Origin: Streptomyces sp. RFCAC02
GTDB taxonomy: Bacteria > Actinomycetota > Actinomycetes > Streptomycetales > Streptomycetaceae
DNA: 64,000 nt
Direction: 5' to 3'
NCBI RefSeq assembly: GCF_004193175.1
Contig: NZ_SAUH01000001.1
Coordinates: 3,619,001 to 3,683,000, forward strand
Part shown: positions 37,455 through 46,724 of the stretch, in pieces
Numbering within the stretch: the stretch's first letter is position 1
How the letters are laid out: the number at the start of each line of letters is the position of its first letter
The notes under the pieces: model-generated
Seen by the model: the letters and a program-made list of their open reading frames with translations, nothing else
What the model was told of the DNA's origin: nothing
Database searches by the model: none
Program-made: the position numbers and the translations under genes

Positions 37455-37496
37455 CGCCCCGGCAGCACGTCCGTGCTGCCGGGGCGTTCCTTTTAT
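37455..37496 (+). terminator. Intrinsic terminator of rplM-rpsI
   Basis: Perfect 15-bp stem (37455-37469 with 37472-37486), a 2-nt gap at the apex, and the tail TTCCTTTTAT. It is one of the few hairpins in the window with a real U-tract. Confidence 0.92.
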
Positions 37497-37541
37497 AGGG
37501 TTTACGCCGTCGGTCGCACTCGGGAACTCGGAGGAAACACT

Positions 37542-38900
37542 GTGGGACGACTCTTCGGCACGGACGGTGTACGGGGCGTTGCGAACGTGGATCTCACCGC
37601 CGAGATGGCCCTGGGCCTGTCGGTGGCCGCGGCCGGCGTGCTCGCCTCCCCGGGCACCGACGGCGCCGGTCGGCCCCTGGCCGTGGTCGGCCGGGACCCG
37701 CGGGCATCGGGCGAGTTCCTGGAGGCCGCGGTCGTCGCCGGGCTCGCGAGCGCGGGCGTCGACGTCCTGCGGGTGGGTGTCCTGCCGACCCCGGCCGTCG
37801 CGTACCTCACGGGCTCGCTGGGCGCCGACTTCGGCGTGATGCTCTCCGCGAGCCACAACCCGATGCCCGACAACGGCATCAAGTTCTTCGCCAGGGGCGG
37901 CCACAAGCTGGCCGACGACCTGGAGGACCGCATCGAGTCCGGCTACCGCGAGCACGCGGCGGGCGAGCCGTGGGAGCGGCCCGTCGGCTCCGGCGTGGGC
38001 CGGGTCACCGACTACGACGAGGGCTTCGACACCTACGTCAGCCACCTCGTGGGCGCCCTGCCGAACCGCCTCGACGGCCTGAAGGTCGTCATCGACACGG
38101 CGCACGGCGCGGCCTCGCGCGTCGCCCCCGAGGCGTTCGCGCGGGCCGGCGCCCGGGTCGTCACCATCGGCGCCGAGCCGGACGGCCTCAACATCAACGA
38201 CGGCTTCGGCTCCACGCACCCCGGCGCGCTGCGTGCCGCCGTCCTGGAGCACGGCGCCGACCTCGGCATCGCGGTGGACGGCGACGCCGACCGCTGCCTC
38301 GCAGCCGACGCGGCCGGCCGGGACGTCGACGGCGACCAGATCCTCGCCGTCCTCGGCCTCGCCCTGCGGGAGGCGGGCCGCCTGCCGCACGACACGGTCG
38401 TCGCCACCGTCATGTCCAACCTCGGCTTCACCCTCGCCATGGAGCGGGAGGGCCTGCGGCTGCGGCAGACCGCCGTGGGCGACCGGTACGTCCTGGAGGA
38501 GATGCGGCGCGGCGGCTACGCGCTGGGCGGCGAGCAGTCGGGACACGTCATCGTCCTCGACCACGCGACCACCGGCGACGGCACCCTCACCGGGCTGCTG
38601 CTCGCCGCCCGCGTCGCCGCCACGCGCCGCACCCTCGCCGACCTCGCCGGCGTGATGGAACGGCTCCCGCAGGTCCTCGTCAACGTGCGGGACGTCGACA
38701 AGTCGCGCGTCGCCGACTGCCGCGAGCTGTCCGACGCCGTCGCCGAGGCCGAGCGGCAGCTCGGCGCCACCGGCCGGGTCCTGCTGCGTCCCTCCGGCAC
38801 CGAACCGCTGGTCCGGGTCATGGTGGAGGCGGCCGACGCCGACCAGGCGCGGACCGTCGCGGCGACCCTGGCCGACGTCGTGAAGTCCCAGCTCGGCTGA
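37542..38900 (+). CDS. glmM: Phosphoglucosamine mutase
   Basis: A 452-residue enzyme that converts glucosamine 6-phosphate to glucosamine 1-phosphate for UDP-GlcNAc. The phosphoserine loop [15 protein letters not shown], metal loop DGDADR and C-terminal [12 protein letters not shown] are all present. GTG 37542 with a GGAGG site is preferred over an in-frame start inside the preceding terminator. It would take its substrate from GlmS, yet the GlmS-like gene in this locus is reduced. Confidence 0.97.
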   Translation: MGRLFGTDGVRGVANVDLTAEMALGLSVAAAGVLASPGTDGAGRPLAVVGRDPRASGEFLEAAVVAGLASAGVDVLRVGVLPTPAVAYLTGSLGADFGVMLSASHNPMPDNGIKFFARGGHKLADDLEDRIESGYREHAAGEPWERPVGSGVGRVTDYDEGFDTYVSHLVGALPNRLDGLKVVIDTAHGAASRVAPEAFARAGARVVTIGAEPDGLNINDGFGSTHPGALRAAVLEHGADLGIAVDGDADRCLAADAAGRDVDGDQILAVLGLALREAGRLPHDTVVATVMSNLGFTLAMEREGLRLRQTAVGDRYVLEEMRRGGYALGGEQSGHVIVLDHATTGDGTLTGLLLAARVAATRRTLADLAGVMERLPQVLVNVRDVDKSRVADCRELSDAVAEAERQLGATGRVLLRPSGTEPLVRVMVEAADADQARTVAATLADVVKSQLG

Positions 38901-38925
38901 CGCGCACGCGCCGCGCGGCACCCGG

Positions 38926-39888
38926 TCAGGGGTGCCGCAGCCGCACCGCGCGGACGGCATGGTCGGGTCCCTTCCGCAGGACGAGGGTGGCCCGGGCGCG
39001 GGTCGGCGCGATGTTGGCGACGAGGTTCGGCTCGTTCACGGTGCGCCAGGTGGTGCCCGCGATGGCGAGCGCCGTCTCCTCGGGCAGTTCGGCGTACTTC
39101 CTGAAGTACGAGCGCGGGTCGCGGAACGCCGTGGCCCGCAGCCGCAGGAACCGGTCCAGGTACCAGGCGCGGATGTCCGCCGGCCGCGCGTCGACGTACA
39201 GCGAGAAGTCGAAGTGGTCGGCGAGCCCGACGCGGCCGGGCGGCGCGCTCTGCAGGACGTTCAGGCCCTCCAGGATCAGGATGTCCGGGCGCCGCACGAC
39301 GAGCCGCTCGCCCGGCACGATGTCGTACGTGAGGTGCGAGTAGACGGGCGCCGACACCTCCGGCCTGCCGGACTTCACCTCGGCGACGAACCGGGTCAGC
39401 GCCCGCCGGTCGTACGACTCGGGGAAGCCCTTGCGCGCCAGGAGTCCGCGCCGCCGCAGTTCGTCGGTCGGCAGCAGGAAGCCGTCCGTCGTGACGAGCG
39501 CGACGGACGGGCGGCCGGGGCCGCGCTCCAGCAGCGCCCGCAGCAGGCGGGAGATCGTGGACTTGCCCACGGCCACGCTGCCCGCCACGGCGATGACGAA
39601 CGGCCCGGCCCGGCGCTCGGCGGCACCCGGGTCGGCGTCGCCGTGGAGGAACGCCCCGACCGCGCTCCGCAGCCCGGCCGCGGCCTCGATGTGCAGCTGC
39701 AGCAGCCGCACGAGCGGCAGGTGGACCTCGCGGACCTCGGTCAGGTCCGTGACATCGCCGAGCCCCCGCAGCGCCGTCAGCTCGGCCGCCGTCAGCGGCA
39801 GCGGGGCGCGCTCGCCGGCCGCGCTCCACTGGGCGCGCGTCAGCTCGATGTACGGGGTCGTCCGGCGGGGTGAGGTGGCCACGCGCAC
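38926..39888 (-). CDS. coaA: Type I pantothenate kinase
   Basis: A 320-residue kinase for the first step of coenzyme A synthesis. P-loop [12 protein letters not shown], then [17 protein letters not shown] and the substrate-site blocks KGFPESYD and YSHLTYD. GTG start at 39888, with another in-frame GTG two codons inside. Convergent with glmM and divergent from the GlmS-like gene across 28 bases. Confidence 0.96.
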   Translation of the reverse strand: MRVATSPRRTTPYIELTRAQWSAAGERAPLPLTAAELTALRGLGDVTDLTEVREVHLPLVRLLQLHIEAAAGLRSAVGAFLHGDADPGAAERRAGPFVIAVAGSVAVGKSTISRLLRALLERGPGRPSVALVTTDGFLLPTDELRRRGLLARKGFPESYDRRALTRFVAEVKSGRPEVSAPVYSHLTYDIVPGERLVVRRPDILILEGLNVLQSAPPGRVGLADHFDFSLYVDARPADIRAWYLDRFLRLRATAFRDPRSYFRKYAELPEETALAIAGTTWRTVNEPNLVANIAPTRARATLVLRKGPDHAVRAVRLRHP

Positions 39889-39916
39889 ATTCTCCGGGGC
39901 GGGCTAATCTGCCCGC

Positions 39917-40663
39917 ATGTCCGGGTGCGTGGGTTACACAGGGGTCCAGTCCGCTCTCGACGTGCTGCTCGGCGGCCTCGGCAGACTCGCGGGCCGCGAC
40001 CCGGACCACGACGCCGCCGGTGTCGCGGGCGTCGCGCTCGTCGCCGACGGGGGTCTTGCGGCGGCGCGCCGCGCGGGCACGCTCGCCGACCTGCGCGCCC
40101 TGATCGCCGACCGGCCCCTCCCCGCGGCGGGCACGGGCGTCGGCCATGTGGGGCGCGTGACGGGCGGCGGCCCCGCCGCGGACACCGACGCGCAGCCGCA
40201 CCTCGACGCCGCGGGCCGGGTCGCCGTCGTCCGGGACGGCGGGGTCGAGAACCACGCGGCGCTGCGCGCCGGGATCGCGGCGCGCGGCCACCGGTTCGAG
40301 TCGGGGACGGACACCGAGGTGGTGGCGCACCTGCTGGCGGAGTCGTTCTCGTCGTGCGGGGAGCCGGGGGAGGCGATGCGTCAGGTGTGCCGGTCGCTGC
40401 GGGGCTCGTTCGCGCTGATCGCGGTGCACGCCGACGATCCCGACGCGGTGGTCGCGGCACGGCGGGGCCTCCCGCTGGTGGTGGGTGTGGGGGCGGGGGA
40501 GTCGTTCGTGGCGACGGACGGGGCGGCGTTCGCCGGCGAGTCCGTCGGCGAGGTGCTGCGGCTCGACGCGGCGGGCGGCGATGAGGTCGTCGTGCTGCGG
40601 CGGGACGGTGACGAGGCGCGCTGCGAGATCACGGACGCCGAGGGGGGCGTGGTGCGGGCGTGA
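39917..40663 (+). CDS. Truncated, catalytically dead GlmS-like glutaminase domain
   Basis: A 248-residue protein matching only the N-terminal glutaminase (class II amidotransferase) domain of glucosamine-6-phosphate synthase, normally about 615 residues with two SIS domains. Catalytic Cys at position 2 is missing: MSGCVGYTG replaces MCGIVGY. The TRWATHG block is GRVTGGG, and HNGIIEN is RDGGVEN. The reading frame is intact and overlaps acpS by 4 nt, so it is still translated. In streptomycetes full-length glmS sits exactly here. It may be a remnant or a repurposed binding domain; a functional glmS must lie elsewhere. Confidence 0.8.
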   Translation: MSGCVGYTGVQSALDVLLGGLGRLAGRDPDHDAAGVAGVALVADGGLAAARRAGTLADLRALIADRPLPAAGTGVGHVGRVTGGGPAADTDAQPHLDAAGRVAVVRDGGVENHAALRAGIAARGHRFESGTDTEVVAHLLAESFSSCGEPGEAMRQVCRSLRGSFALIAVHADDPDAVVAARRGLPLVVGVGAGESFVATDGAAFAGESVGEVLRLDAAGGDEVVVLRRDGDEARCEITDAEGGVVRA

Positions 40664-41028
40664 TCGTCGGGGTGGGGATCGACGTGGCGGAGATCGACCG
40701 GTTCGCGCGGTCGCTGGAGCGGACGCCCGAGCTGGCGGAGCGGCTGTTCGTCCCGGGGGAGCTGTGGCTGCCGTCGGGGGAGCGGCGGGGGGCCGCGTCG
40801 CTGGCGGCGCGGTTCGCGGCGAAGGAGGCGCTGGCGAAGGCGCTGGGGGCGCCGGCGGGGCTGCGGTGGACGGACGCGGAGGTGCGGCAGGAGGCGTCGG
40901 GCCGCCCGCTGCTGGAGGTGCGCGGCACGGTGGCGGCGCGGGCGGCGGAGCTTGGCGTCCGGACGTGGCACGTGTCGCTGAGCCACGACGCGGGCGTGGC
41001 GTCGGCGGTGGTGATCGCGGAGGCATGA
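40660..41028 (+). CDS. acpS: Holo-[acyl-carrier-protein] synthase
   Basis: A 122-residue enzyme that loads 4'-phosphopantetheine from CoA onto acyl carrier protein. Family motifs [11 protein letters not shown] (magnesium Asp) and [13 protein letters not shown] are intact, as is the C-terminal [11 protein letters not shown] start overlaps the GlmS-like stop (GTGA). Confidence 0.95.
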   Translation: MIVGVGIDVAEIDRFARSLERTPELAERLFVPGELWLPSGERRGAASLAARFAAKEALAKALGAPAGLRWTDAEVRQEASGRPLLEVRGTVAARAAELGVRTWHVSLSHDAGVASAVVIAEA

Positions 41029-41167
41029 GGAGCCGCCGGGGCAGAGATCATCGGATCGGGTGAAATGGGCCGTTCGGGTGCGCGTCGGACGATTGTTCCG
41101 TCGGAGGATGACCCCGGGGCGATGAGCCCGGCACGTAGCCTGGTCGGAGCGAGAGGGAGGGGACGCG

Positions 41168-41800
41168 ATGGCAATGCCCGCACATCCCGTGAGCGATTCG
41201 TATCCCGTGAGCGAGCCGATGAACGAGCAACACGACCCCATCGAACTGCTGGCCGCGATCGAGAAGGCGTATCCGACGCCGGTTCGATTGGAGTTCCTCG
41301 AGGGGGTACCGGTCGTGTCACCGACGCCGGATCACATGCACAACAAGGGGTTGCTCAAGCTGGGGTCCCAGTTGCTCTCCGCCGGGATCGACGAGGTGGG
41401 CACCAACACGGGTTTCCGCTTCGCGGAGGGTGAGGGCGACGGAACGGTCGCGCTCGTCATCCCCGACCTCTACGTGCTCCGCCGGCCGCTCACGGACCTC
41501 GACGAGGCGTACCGCGGTGCCCATGGCGGATGGCTCCCGATCGGGACGCTGGCTCTGGCGGGGGAGGTCACGTCCAGCAATCATGAGACGGACACGGGGC
41601 CGAAATACCGGACGTACGCGGCGGCGGGTGTGCCGGTGTATCTGCTCGTCCATCGGGCGCGTGGGTTCGCGTATGCCTTCTCGGAGCCCGTGCCGGAGGA
41701 GAAGCGGTACGAGGTGTCCGTCGAGGTGAAGCTCGGCGAGCCGCTGCCCCTGCCCGCGCCCTACCCGGTCCTCGACACGTCCGTGTTCCTGGCGCGTTGA
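41168..41800 (+). CDS. Uma2 family putative endonuclease, copy 1
   Basis: A 210-residue PD-(D/E)xK nuclease-fold protein (DUF820/Uma2). The core acidic residues sit in VIPDLYVL and LALAGEVTS, followed by GPKYRTYAAAGVPVYLLVH. Biological function of the family is unsettled. Strong SD GAGGGAGGGGA upstream. The last 235 bp of shared sequence are identical to copy 2, while the N-terminal halves differ greatly. GC is lower than in the neighbours (about 67% in a counted 60-base line at 41581). Confidence 0.85.
   Translation: MAMPAHPVSDSYPVSEPMNEQHDPIELLAAIEKAYPTPVRLEFLEGVPVVSPTPDHMHNKGLLKLGSQLLSAGIDEVGTNTGFRFAEGEGDGTVALVIPDLYVLRRPLTDLDEAYRGAHGGWLPIGTLALAGEVTSSNHETDTGPKYRTYAAAGVPVYLLVHRARGFAYAFSEPVPEEKRYEVSVEVKLGEPLPLPAPYPVLDTSVFLAR
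41549..41783 (+). repeat. 235-bp perfect direct repeat, copy 1
   Basis: Identical base for base to 42147-42381 at a constant offset of 598. It codes for the C-terminal half of the Uma2 proteins. Identity ends sharply on both sides. Confidence 0.95.
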
Positions 41801-41819
41801 TCCACCGGACCAGGGCGTT

Positions 41820-42398
41820 ATGAGCGAGTCGCGCGACCCGATCGACGCGCTGGCGGCGATCGAAAGGGCCTCTCCGGAGCCGGTGCGGTCCGAGTTCCTC
41901 GGCGGCGTCCCGATCGTGACGCCGCCGGCGGACTGGGAGCACAATCAGATCATCGGCGCTGTCTACATGCAGTTCAGGGCGGCCGGCCGGGGGCGCGCGG
42001 GATTCGGGACCGGGTTCCGTGTCGGGGCTCCGGAAGCCAGGACACGGGCGCTGGTCATCCCGGATCTCCACGTGCTCCACCGCGAGCCGACGGATCTCGA
42101 TCGCGCCTACCGCCGGGCACACGGTGGCTGGTACGCGGCGGATCTCCTGGCTCTGGCGGGGGAGGTCACGTCCAGCAATCATGAGACGGACACGGGGCCG
42201 AAATACCGGACGTACGCGGCGGCGGGTGTGCCGGTGTATCTGCTCGTCCATCGGGCGCGTGGGTTCGCGTATGCCTTCTCGGAGCCCGTGCCGGAGGAGA
42301 AGCGGTACGAGGTGTCCGTCGAGGTGAAGCTCGGCGAGCCGCTGCCCCTGCCCGCGCCCTACCCGGTCCTCGACACGTCCGCCTTCCCCGTGTCGTGA
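41820..42398 (+). CDS. Uma2 family putative endonuclease, copy 2
   Basis: A 192-residue paralogue of copy 1. Residues up to about 109 are diverged (for example GGVPIVTPPADWEHNQI against EGVPVVSPTPDHMHNKG), while the rest is identical except for the last few residues. The active-site Asp (VIPDLHVL), Glu and Lys are kept. It lies 19 nt after copy 1. Its end overlaps the convergent nnrD by 40 bp. Confidence 0.85.
   Translation: MSESRDPIDALAAIERASPEPVRSEFLGGVPIVTPPADWEHNQIIGAVYMQFRAAGRGRAGFGTGFRVGAPEARTRALVIPDLHVLHREPTDLDRAYRRAHGGWYAADLLALAGEVTSSNHETDTGPKYRTYAAAGVPVYLLVHRARGFAYAFSEPVPEEKRYEVSVEVKLGEPLPLPAPYPVLDTSAFPVS
42147..42381 (+). repeat. 235-bp perfect direct repeat, copy 2
   Basis: Second member of the pair with 41549-41783. 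Perfect identity including third codon positions points to recent duplication or gene conversion. Confidence 0.95.
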
Positions 42399-43840
42399 GC
42401 CCCGACCCGCCGCCACGCGGCGGGGAGTGCCTCGGCCACCGTCGACGCCGTCGGCGGCACCGGGGCGAGCGAGCCCGCGAGGCCGTGCAGGTGCGCGCCC
42501 GTCGACGCCGCGTCCAGGGGTGACAGGCCCGTCGCCAGCAGAGCGCCCGTCAGGCCCGACAGCACGTCGCCCGTGCCCGCCGTCGCCAGCCACGGCGTGC
42601 CCGTCGTGTTGACGCGGACGCGGCCCGCCGGGTCCGCGACGACCGTGGTGGAGCCCTTGAGCAGTGCCGTCACTCCGTAGCGCGCCGCGAGTTCCCGTGC
42701 CGAGGCCAGGCGGGACGCCTCCACGTCCGCCCGGTCCGCGCCGAGCAGGCGTGCCGCCTCGCCCGCGTGCGGGGTGATCAGGGTCGGCGCGGTCCTGGCG
42801 CGCAGCCGGTCCGGGTCGAGGCCGCGCAGGCCGTCCGCGTCGATCAGCACCGGCACGTCCGACGCCAGGACCTCGCCGACCCGCTCCGCCGCGTCCGGGT
42901 CCTCGCCGACGCCCGGGCCGACGACCCACGCCTGCACCCGCCCCGCGCGGTGCGGCGGCCCGTCCGAGACGAGCGTCTCCGGATGGCGGCCGACCACCGC
43001 GTGCGCCGCGGGCCCCGCGTACCGCACCGCGCCCGCGCCGCCGCGCAGCGCCCCGGCCACCGCGAGGACGGCCGCGCCCGGGTAGCGCTCCGAGCCGGCG
43101 ACCACGCCGACCACCCCCCGCCGGTACTTGTCGCTCTCCCCCGAGGGCCGCGGCAGCAGCGCCGCCACGTCCGCGTCGGACAGCGCCACCGCGTCCGCCT
43201 CCGGCGGCAGGTGCGGCCCGAGCCCGATGTCCACGAGCAGCACCTCACCGGCGTACGCGCTGCCCGGGTCGATCAGCAGCCCCGGCTTGTACGCGCCGAA
43301 CGTCACGGTCACCGCGGCCCGTACGGCCTCGCCCCGCACCTCGCCGCTGTCCGCGTCCACCCCGCTCGGCAGGTCGACCGCCACCACGGGCACGCCCGCC
43401 GCCGCCACCCGTGCGACTAGCGCGGCGGCGTCGGGGCGCAGCCCGCCGCGTCCGCCGATGCCGGTGATGCCGTCCACGACGAGGTCGGCCCGCGCGAGCA
43501 GCGGTCCCGTGCCGGGCGCGTCCGCGCCGGTGGTACGGCCGCCCGCCGCCCGGAGCGCCGCGAGCCCTCCCGCGTGCGCGCGGTCGGGCCGCAGGAGGAC
43601 GGCGGTGACGGCCGTGCCGCGCCGGGCGAGGCGGGCGCCCGCGTACAGCGCGTCGCCCCCGTTGTCGCCGCCGCCGACGAGCAGCACCACCCGCGCGCCG
43701 TACCGCCGGCGCCCGAGCCGCCGCGCGACGACGGCGGCGAGCCCGGCGGCCGCCCGCGCCATCAGTGTTCCCCCGGGCAACGCGGCCATCAGCGCGCGCT
43801 CCGCCGCCCGTACGGTCTCCACCCGGTACGCAGTCCTCAT
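42359..43840 (-). CDS. nnrD: Bifunctional NAD(P)H-hydrate epimerase / dehydratase
   Basis: A 493-residue two-domain repair enzyme. The N-terminal epimerase (YjeF_N, VVLLVGGGDNGGDALYAGAR) comes first, and the C-terminal ADP-dependent dehydratase (YjeF_C) has LITPHAGEAARLLG and GTGDVLSGLTGALLA. It restores damaged NADH and NADPH. The last about 12 residues (AHDTGKADVSRTG) are read from sequence overlapping the Uma2 gene and look non-native. Start ATG 43840. Confidence 0.92.
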   Translation of the reverse strand: MRTAYRVETVRAAERALMAALPGGTLMARAAAGLAAVVARRLGRRRYGARVVLLVGGGDNGGDALYAGARLARRGTAVTAVLLRPDRAHAGGLAALRAAGGRTTGADAPGTGPLLARADLVVDGITGIGGRGGLRPDAAALVARVAAAGVPVVAVDLPSGVDADSGEVRGEAVRAAVTVTFGAYKPGLLIDPGSAYAGEVLLVDIGLGPHLPPEADAVALSDADVAALLPRPSGESDKYRRGVVGVVAGSERYPGAAVLAVAGALRGGAGAVRYAGPAAHAVVGRHPETLVSDGPPHRAGRVQAWVVGPGVGEDPDAAERVGEVLASDVPVLIDADGLRGLDPDRLRARTAPTLITPHAGEAARLLGADRADVEASRLASARELAARYGVTALLKGSTTVVADPAGRVRVNTTGTPWLATAGTGDVLSGLTGALLATGLSPLDAASTGAHLHGLAGSLAPVPPTASTVAEALPAAWRRVGAHDTGKADVSRTG

Positions 43841-43891
43841 GGGTCCCAGTCTGACGTTCGCGGAACGGTATCTCCTGCGACACTGGTGGAC

Positions 43892-45061
43892 GTGAACGAG
43901 CACTCACCAGAAGGAAGCGGGCGGTTGCGGGCGGATATCGATCTGACCGCGCTGCGCGCCAACGTCCGGTCCCTGCGCGGACGGCTCACCGGCGGCGCCG
44001 GTCTGATGGCCGTCGTGAAGGCCGACGCGTACGGGCACGGGCTCGTGCCGTGCGCTCGCGCCGCCCGCGAGGCGGGGGCCGACTGGCTCGGTGTCGCCAC
44101 CCCCGGTGAGGCCCTCGCGCTGCGTGCCGCCGGCGACCGCGGCCGGCTCCTGTGCTGGCTGTGGACGCCGGACGCCCCCTGGCTGCGGGCGATCGAGGCG
44201 GACGTGGACGTGTCCGTCAGCGCCCCGTGGGACCTGGCCGCCGCCGTCGCGGCGGCACGCGAGGCCGGGCGCACCGCCCGGGTGCACCTGAAGATCGACA
44301 CCGGTCTCGGCCGCAGCGGCTGCCCGCCGCGCGAGTGGCCCGGCCTGGTCGCCGCCGCACGGGCCGCCGAGACGTCCGGCGCGATCACCGTCACCGGCCT
44401 GTGGTCGCACTTCGCCTGCGCCGACGAGCCGGGCCACCCCTCGATCGCCGCGCAGCGGGCCGTGTTCGAGGACGCGCTGGCCGTCGCCGCCCGCGCCGGG
44501 CTCGACCCCGAGGTGCGGCACTTCGCCAACTCCCCGGCCACCCTCACCCTGCCGGAGGCGCACTACGACCTGGTGCGCACCGGCATCTCGGTCTACGGCC
44601 TGTCGCCGTCGCCCGACGTGGGCAGCGCCGCGGACCTCGGACTGCGGCCCGTCATGACGCTGCGCGCGGCGCTCGCCGGCGTGAAACGCGTCCCGGGCGG
44701 GCACGGGGTGAGTTACGGACACGAGTACCTGACGCCCGGTGAGACCACGCTCGCGCTGGTCCCCGCCGGGTACGCGGACGGCATCCCCCGGCACGCGTCG
44801 GGCAGCGGCCCGGTGCTCGTGGCCGGGAAGTGGCGGACCGTCACCGGGCGGGTCGCCATGGACCAGTTCGTCGTGGACCTCGGCGGGGACACCGCTGAGG
44901 CCGGCGACGAGGCGATCCTCTTCGGCCCGGGCGACCGGGGCGAGCCGACCGCCGAGGACTGGGCACGGGCCGCCGGGACCATCGGGTACGAGATCGTCAC
45001 CCGCATCGGGTCCCGCGTCCCCCGCGTCCACCACGGCGTGTCCGGAGCGACGGGAACGTGA
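43892..45061 (+). CDS. alr: Alanine racemase
   Basis: A 389-residue PLP enzyme that makes D-alanine for peptidoglycan. PLP lysine in MAVVKADAYGHG and catalytic tyrosine in GHGVSYGHEY are present, as is the C-terminal RVAMDQFVVDLG. GTG 43892, with another GTG two codons earlier. It is divergent from nnrD, 51 bases apart, and overlaps the next gene by 4 nt. Confidence 0.96.
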   Translation: MNEHSPEGSGRLRADIDLTALRANVRSLRGRLTGGAGLMAVVKADAYGHGLVPCARAAREAGADWLGVATPGEALALRAAGDRGRLLCWLWTPDAPWLRAIEADVDVSVSAPWDLAAAVAAAREAGRTARVHLKIDTGLGRSGCPPREWPGLVAAARAAETSGAITVTGLWSHFACADEPGHPSIAAQRAVFEDALAVAARAGLDPEVRHFANSPATLTLPEAHYDLVRTGISVYGLSPSPDVGSAADLGLRPVMTLRAALAGVKRVPGGHGVSYGHEYLTPGETTLALVPAGYADGIPRHASGSGPVLVAGKWRTVTGRVAMDQFVVDLGGDTAEAGDEAILFGPGDRGEPTAEDWARAAGTIGYEIVTRIGSRVPRVHHGVSGATGT

Positions 45062-46242
45062 GGTGGGCACGGGGCGTGGGCATGGCCGGAGCGGCGCTCG
45101 GCGCGGTCGCCACCACGGTGGCCGCGCACCGGCTGACCGCGAGCCGTTCGGTACGCCGTGAGGCGCTGGCCGCGCTGGACGCCGCGGGTCCCTACGGCAC
45201 GCTGCGCGGCACCCCGGGCACCGTCACGGCGGACGACGGCACCGAGCTGTACTACGAGATCGACGAGCCCGGACCCGCGCCCCGGCCGGCGGGCGACGGC
45301 GCGGGCGGGCCGGTCGCCGCGCCGCTGACCGTCCCAGCGCCCAGGGCCGCGGGGTCCGCCCGGCCGCGGCGCCGGGCCGCGCGCCGCCGGCCGACCGTCG
45401 TCTTCTGCCACGGCTACTGCCTCGGGCAGGACGTGTGGCACTTCCAGCGGGCGGCGCTGCGCGGCGCCGCGCGGGCCGTGTACTGGGACCAGCGCGGGCA
45501 CGGCCGGTCCGGGCGCGGCCCCGTGGGCGGGCCGGTCGCGACCGGGCTGCTGGGCCGCGACCTGAAGGCCGTCCTCGACGCGACGGTGCCGGAGGGACCC
45601 GTGGTGCTGGTGGGGCACTCGATGGGCGGCATGACGGTGATGGCGCTCGCGGAGCAGTTCCCCGACTACGTGGCGGAACGCGTCGCCGGCATCGCGCTCA
45701 TCGGCACGTCGGCCGGCCGGCTCGCCGAGGTCACCTACGGCCTCCCGGCGTCCGCCGCGCGCGCGGTGCGCGTCGTGCTGCCGGGACTGCTGCGGACGCT
45801 CGGCGCGCGCCAGGGCCTCGTGGACCGGGGGCGCCGCGCGGCGGGCGAGCTGTACAGCGGCGTGGTGCGGCGGTACGCGTTCGGCAGGCCGGACGACGTG
45901 GACCCGGGGGTGGCGCGGTTCGCCGAGCGGCTGCTCGAATCCGTCCCCGTCGAGGTCGTGGCCGAGTTCTACCCGGCCTTCGCGGAGCACGACACGACCC
46001 GCGCGCTGCCGGTCCTCGCCGGTCTCGCGGCGGACCTGCCGGTGCTCGTGATGGTCGGCGAGCGCGACGAGGTGACACCGCCCGCGCACAGCGAGCGGAT
46101 CGCCGCCGGACTGCCGCACGCCGAGTTCGCCCGCCTCCCGGACGCCGGGCACCTGCTGCTGCTCGAAGCCCCCGACCAGGTCAACGAGCGTCTCGGCGCG
46201 CTGCTGGCGCGTAGCATCCCGTCCCATGAACCTGCTGTCTGA
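45058..46242 (+). CDS. Alpha/beta hydrolase with N-terminal anchor
   Basis: A 394-residue serine hydrolase. A weakly hydrophobic N-terminus (MAGAALGAVATTVAAHR) could be an anchor. The nucleophile elbow GHSMGGM, oxyanion region CHGYCLGQ and late PDAGHLLLLE (catalytic His) are intact. A Pro/Ala/Arg-rich insert occurs near residues 72-110. Substrate unknown. It is conserved between alr and tsaE in streptomycetes and overlaps both genes. Confidence 0.88.
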   Translation: MRWARGVGMAGAALGAVATTVAAHRLTASRSVRREALAALDAAGPYGTLRGTPGTVTADDGTELYYEIDEPGPAPRPAGDGAGGPVAAPLTVPAPRAAGSARPRRRAARRRPTVVFCHGYCLGQDVWHFQRAALRGAARAVYWDQRGHGRSGRGPVGGPVATGLLGRDLKAVLDATVPEGPVVLVGHSMGGMTVMALAEQFPDYVAERVAGIALIGTSAGRLAEVTYGLPASAARAVRVVLPGLLRTLGARQGLVDRGRRAAGELYSGVVRRYAFGRPDDVDPGVARFAERLLESVPVEVVAEFYPAFAEHDTTRALPVLAGLAADLPVLVMVGERDEVTPPAHSERIAAGLPHAEFARLPDAGHLLLLEAPDQVNERLGALLARSIPSHEPAV

Positions 46243-46711
46243 GACCGTCTCCCGCACCCTCCAAGGACCCGACGCGATGCGGGATCTGGGGCGCGGGATC
46301 GCCGGGCTGCTGCGGGCGGGCGACCTGGTCCTCCTGACGGGTGAACTGGGCGCCGGCAAGACGACGCTCACCCGGGGCATCGGCGAAGGGCTCGGCGTGC
46401 GGGGCGCGGTCACGTCGCCGACGTTCGTCATCGCGCGGGTCCACCCGTCGCTCACCGGCGGCCCCGCCCTCGTGCACGTGGACGCGTACCGGCTGGACGG
46501 CGGCCTGGAGGAGATGGAGGACCTCGACCTGGACGTGGCGCTGCCGGAGTCGGTCGTCGTGGTCGAGTGGGGCGAGGGCCGGGTCGAGGAGCTGTCGGAC
46601 GACCGGCTGCACGTCGTGATCGACCGCAGCGGCACGGGCGGCGACGACGTGCGCCGGGTCACCCTCACGGGCGTCGGCGACCGCTGGGCCGGGACGCGCC
46701 TGCCGGACTGA
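46226..46711 (+). CDS. tsaE: tRNA threonylcarbamoyladenosine biosynthesis ATPase
   Basis: A 161-residue P-loop protein that assists TsaB-TsaD in making t6A37 on tRNA. Walker A GELGAGKTT, then TSPTFVIARVH and HVDAYRLDGGLEE, and VVVVEWGEG. It overlaps the hydrolase by 17 nt. The tsaE-tsaB-rimI-tsaD order is retained, with one inverted gene inserted after tsaE. Confidence 0.95.
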   Translation: MNLLSETVSRTLQGPDAMRDLGRGIAGLLRAGDLVLLTGELGAGKTTLTRGIGEGLGVRGAVTSPTFVIARVHPSLTGGPALVHVDAYRLDGGLEEMEDLDLDVALPESVVVVEWGEGRVEELSDDRLHVVIDRSGTGGDDVRRVTLTGVGDRWAGTRLPD

Positions 46712-46724
46712 GGCGCCGGCGGCC

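Noticed and set aside
41168..42398. Uma2 pair as a mobile element
   Set aside because: No terminal inverted repeats, transposase or target-site duplication around it. Tandem duplication with gene conversion explains it better.
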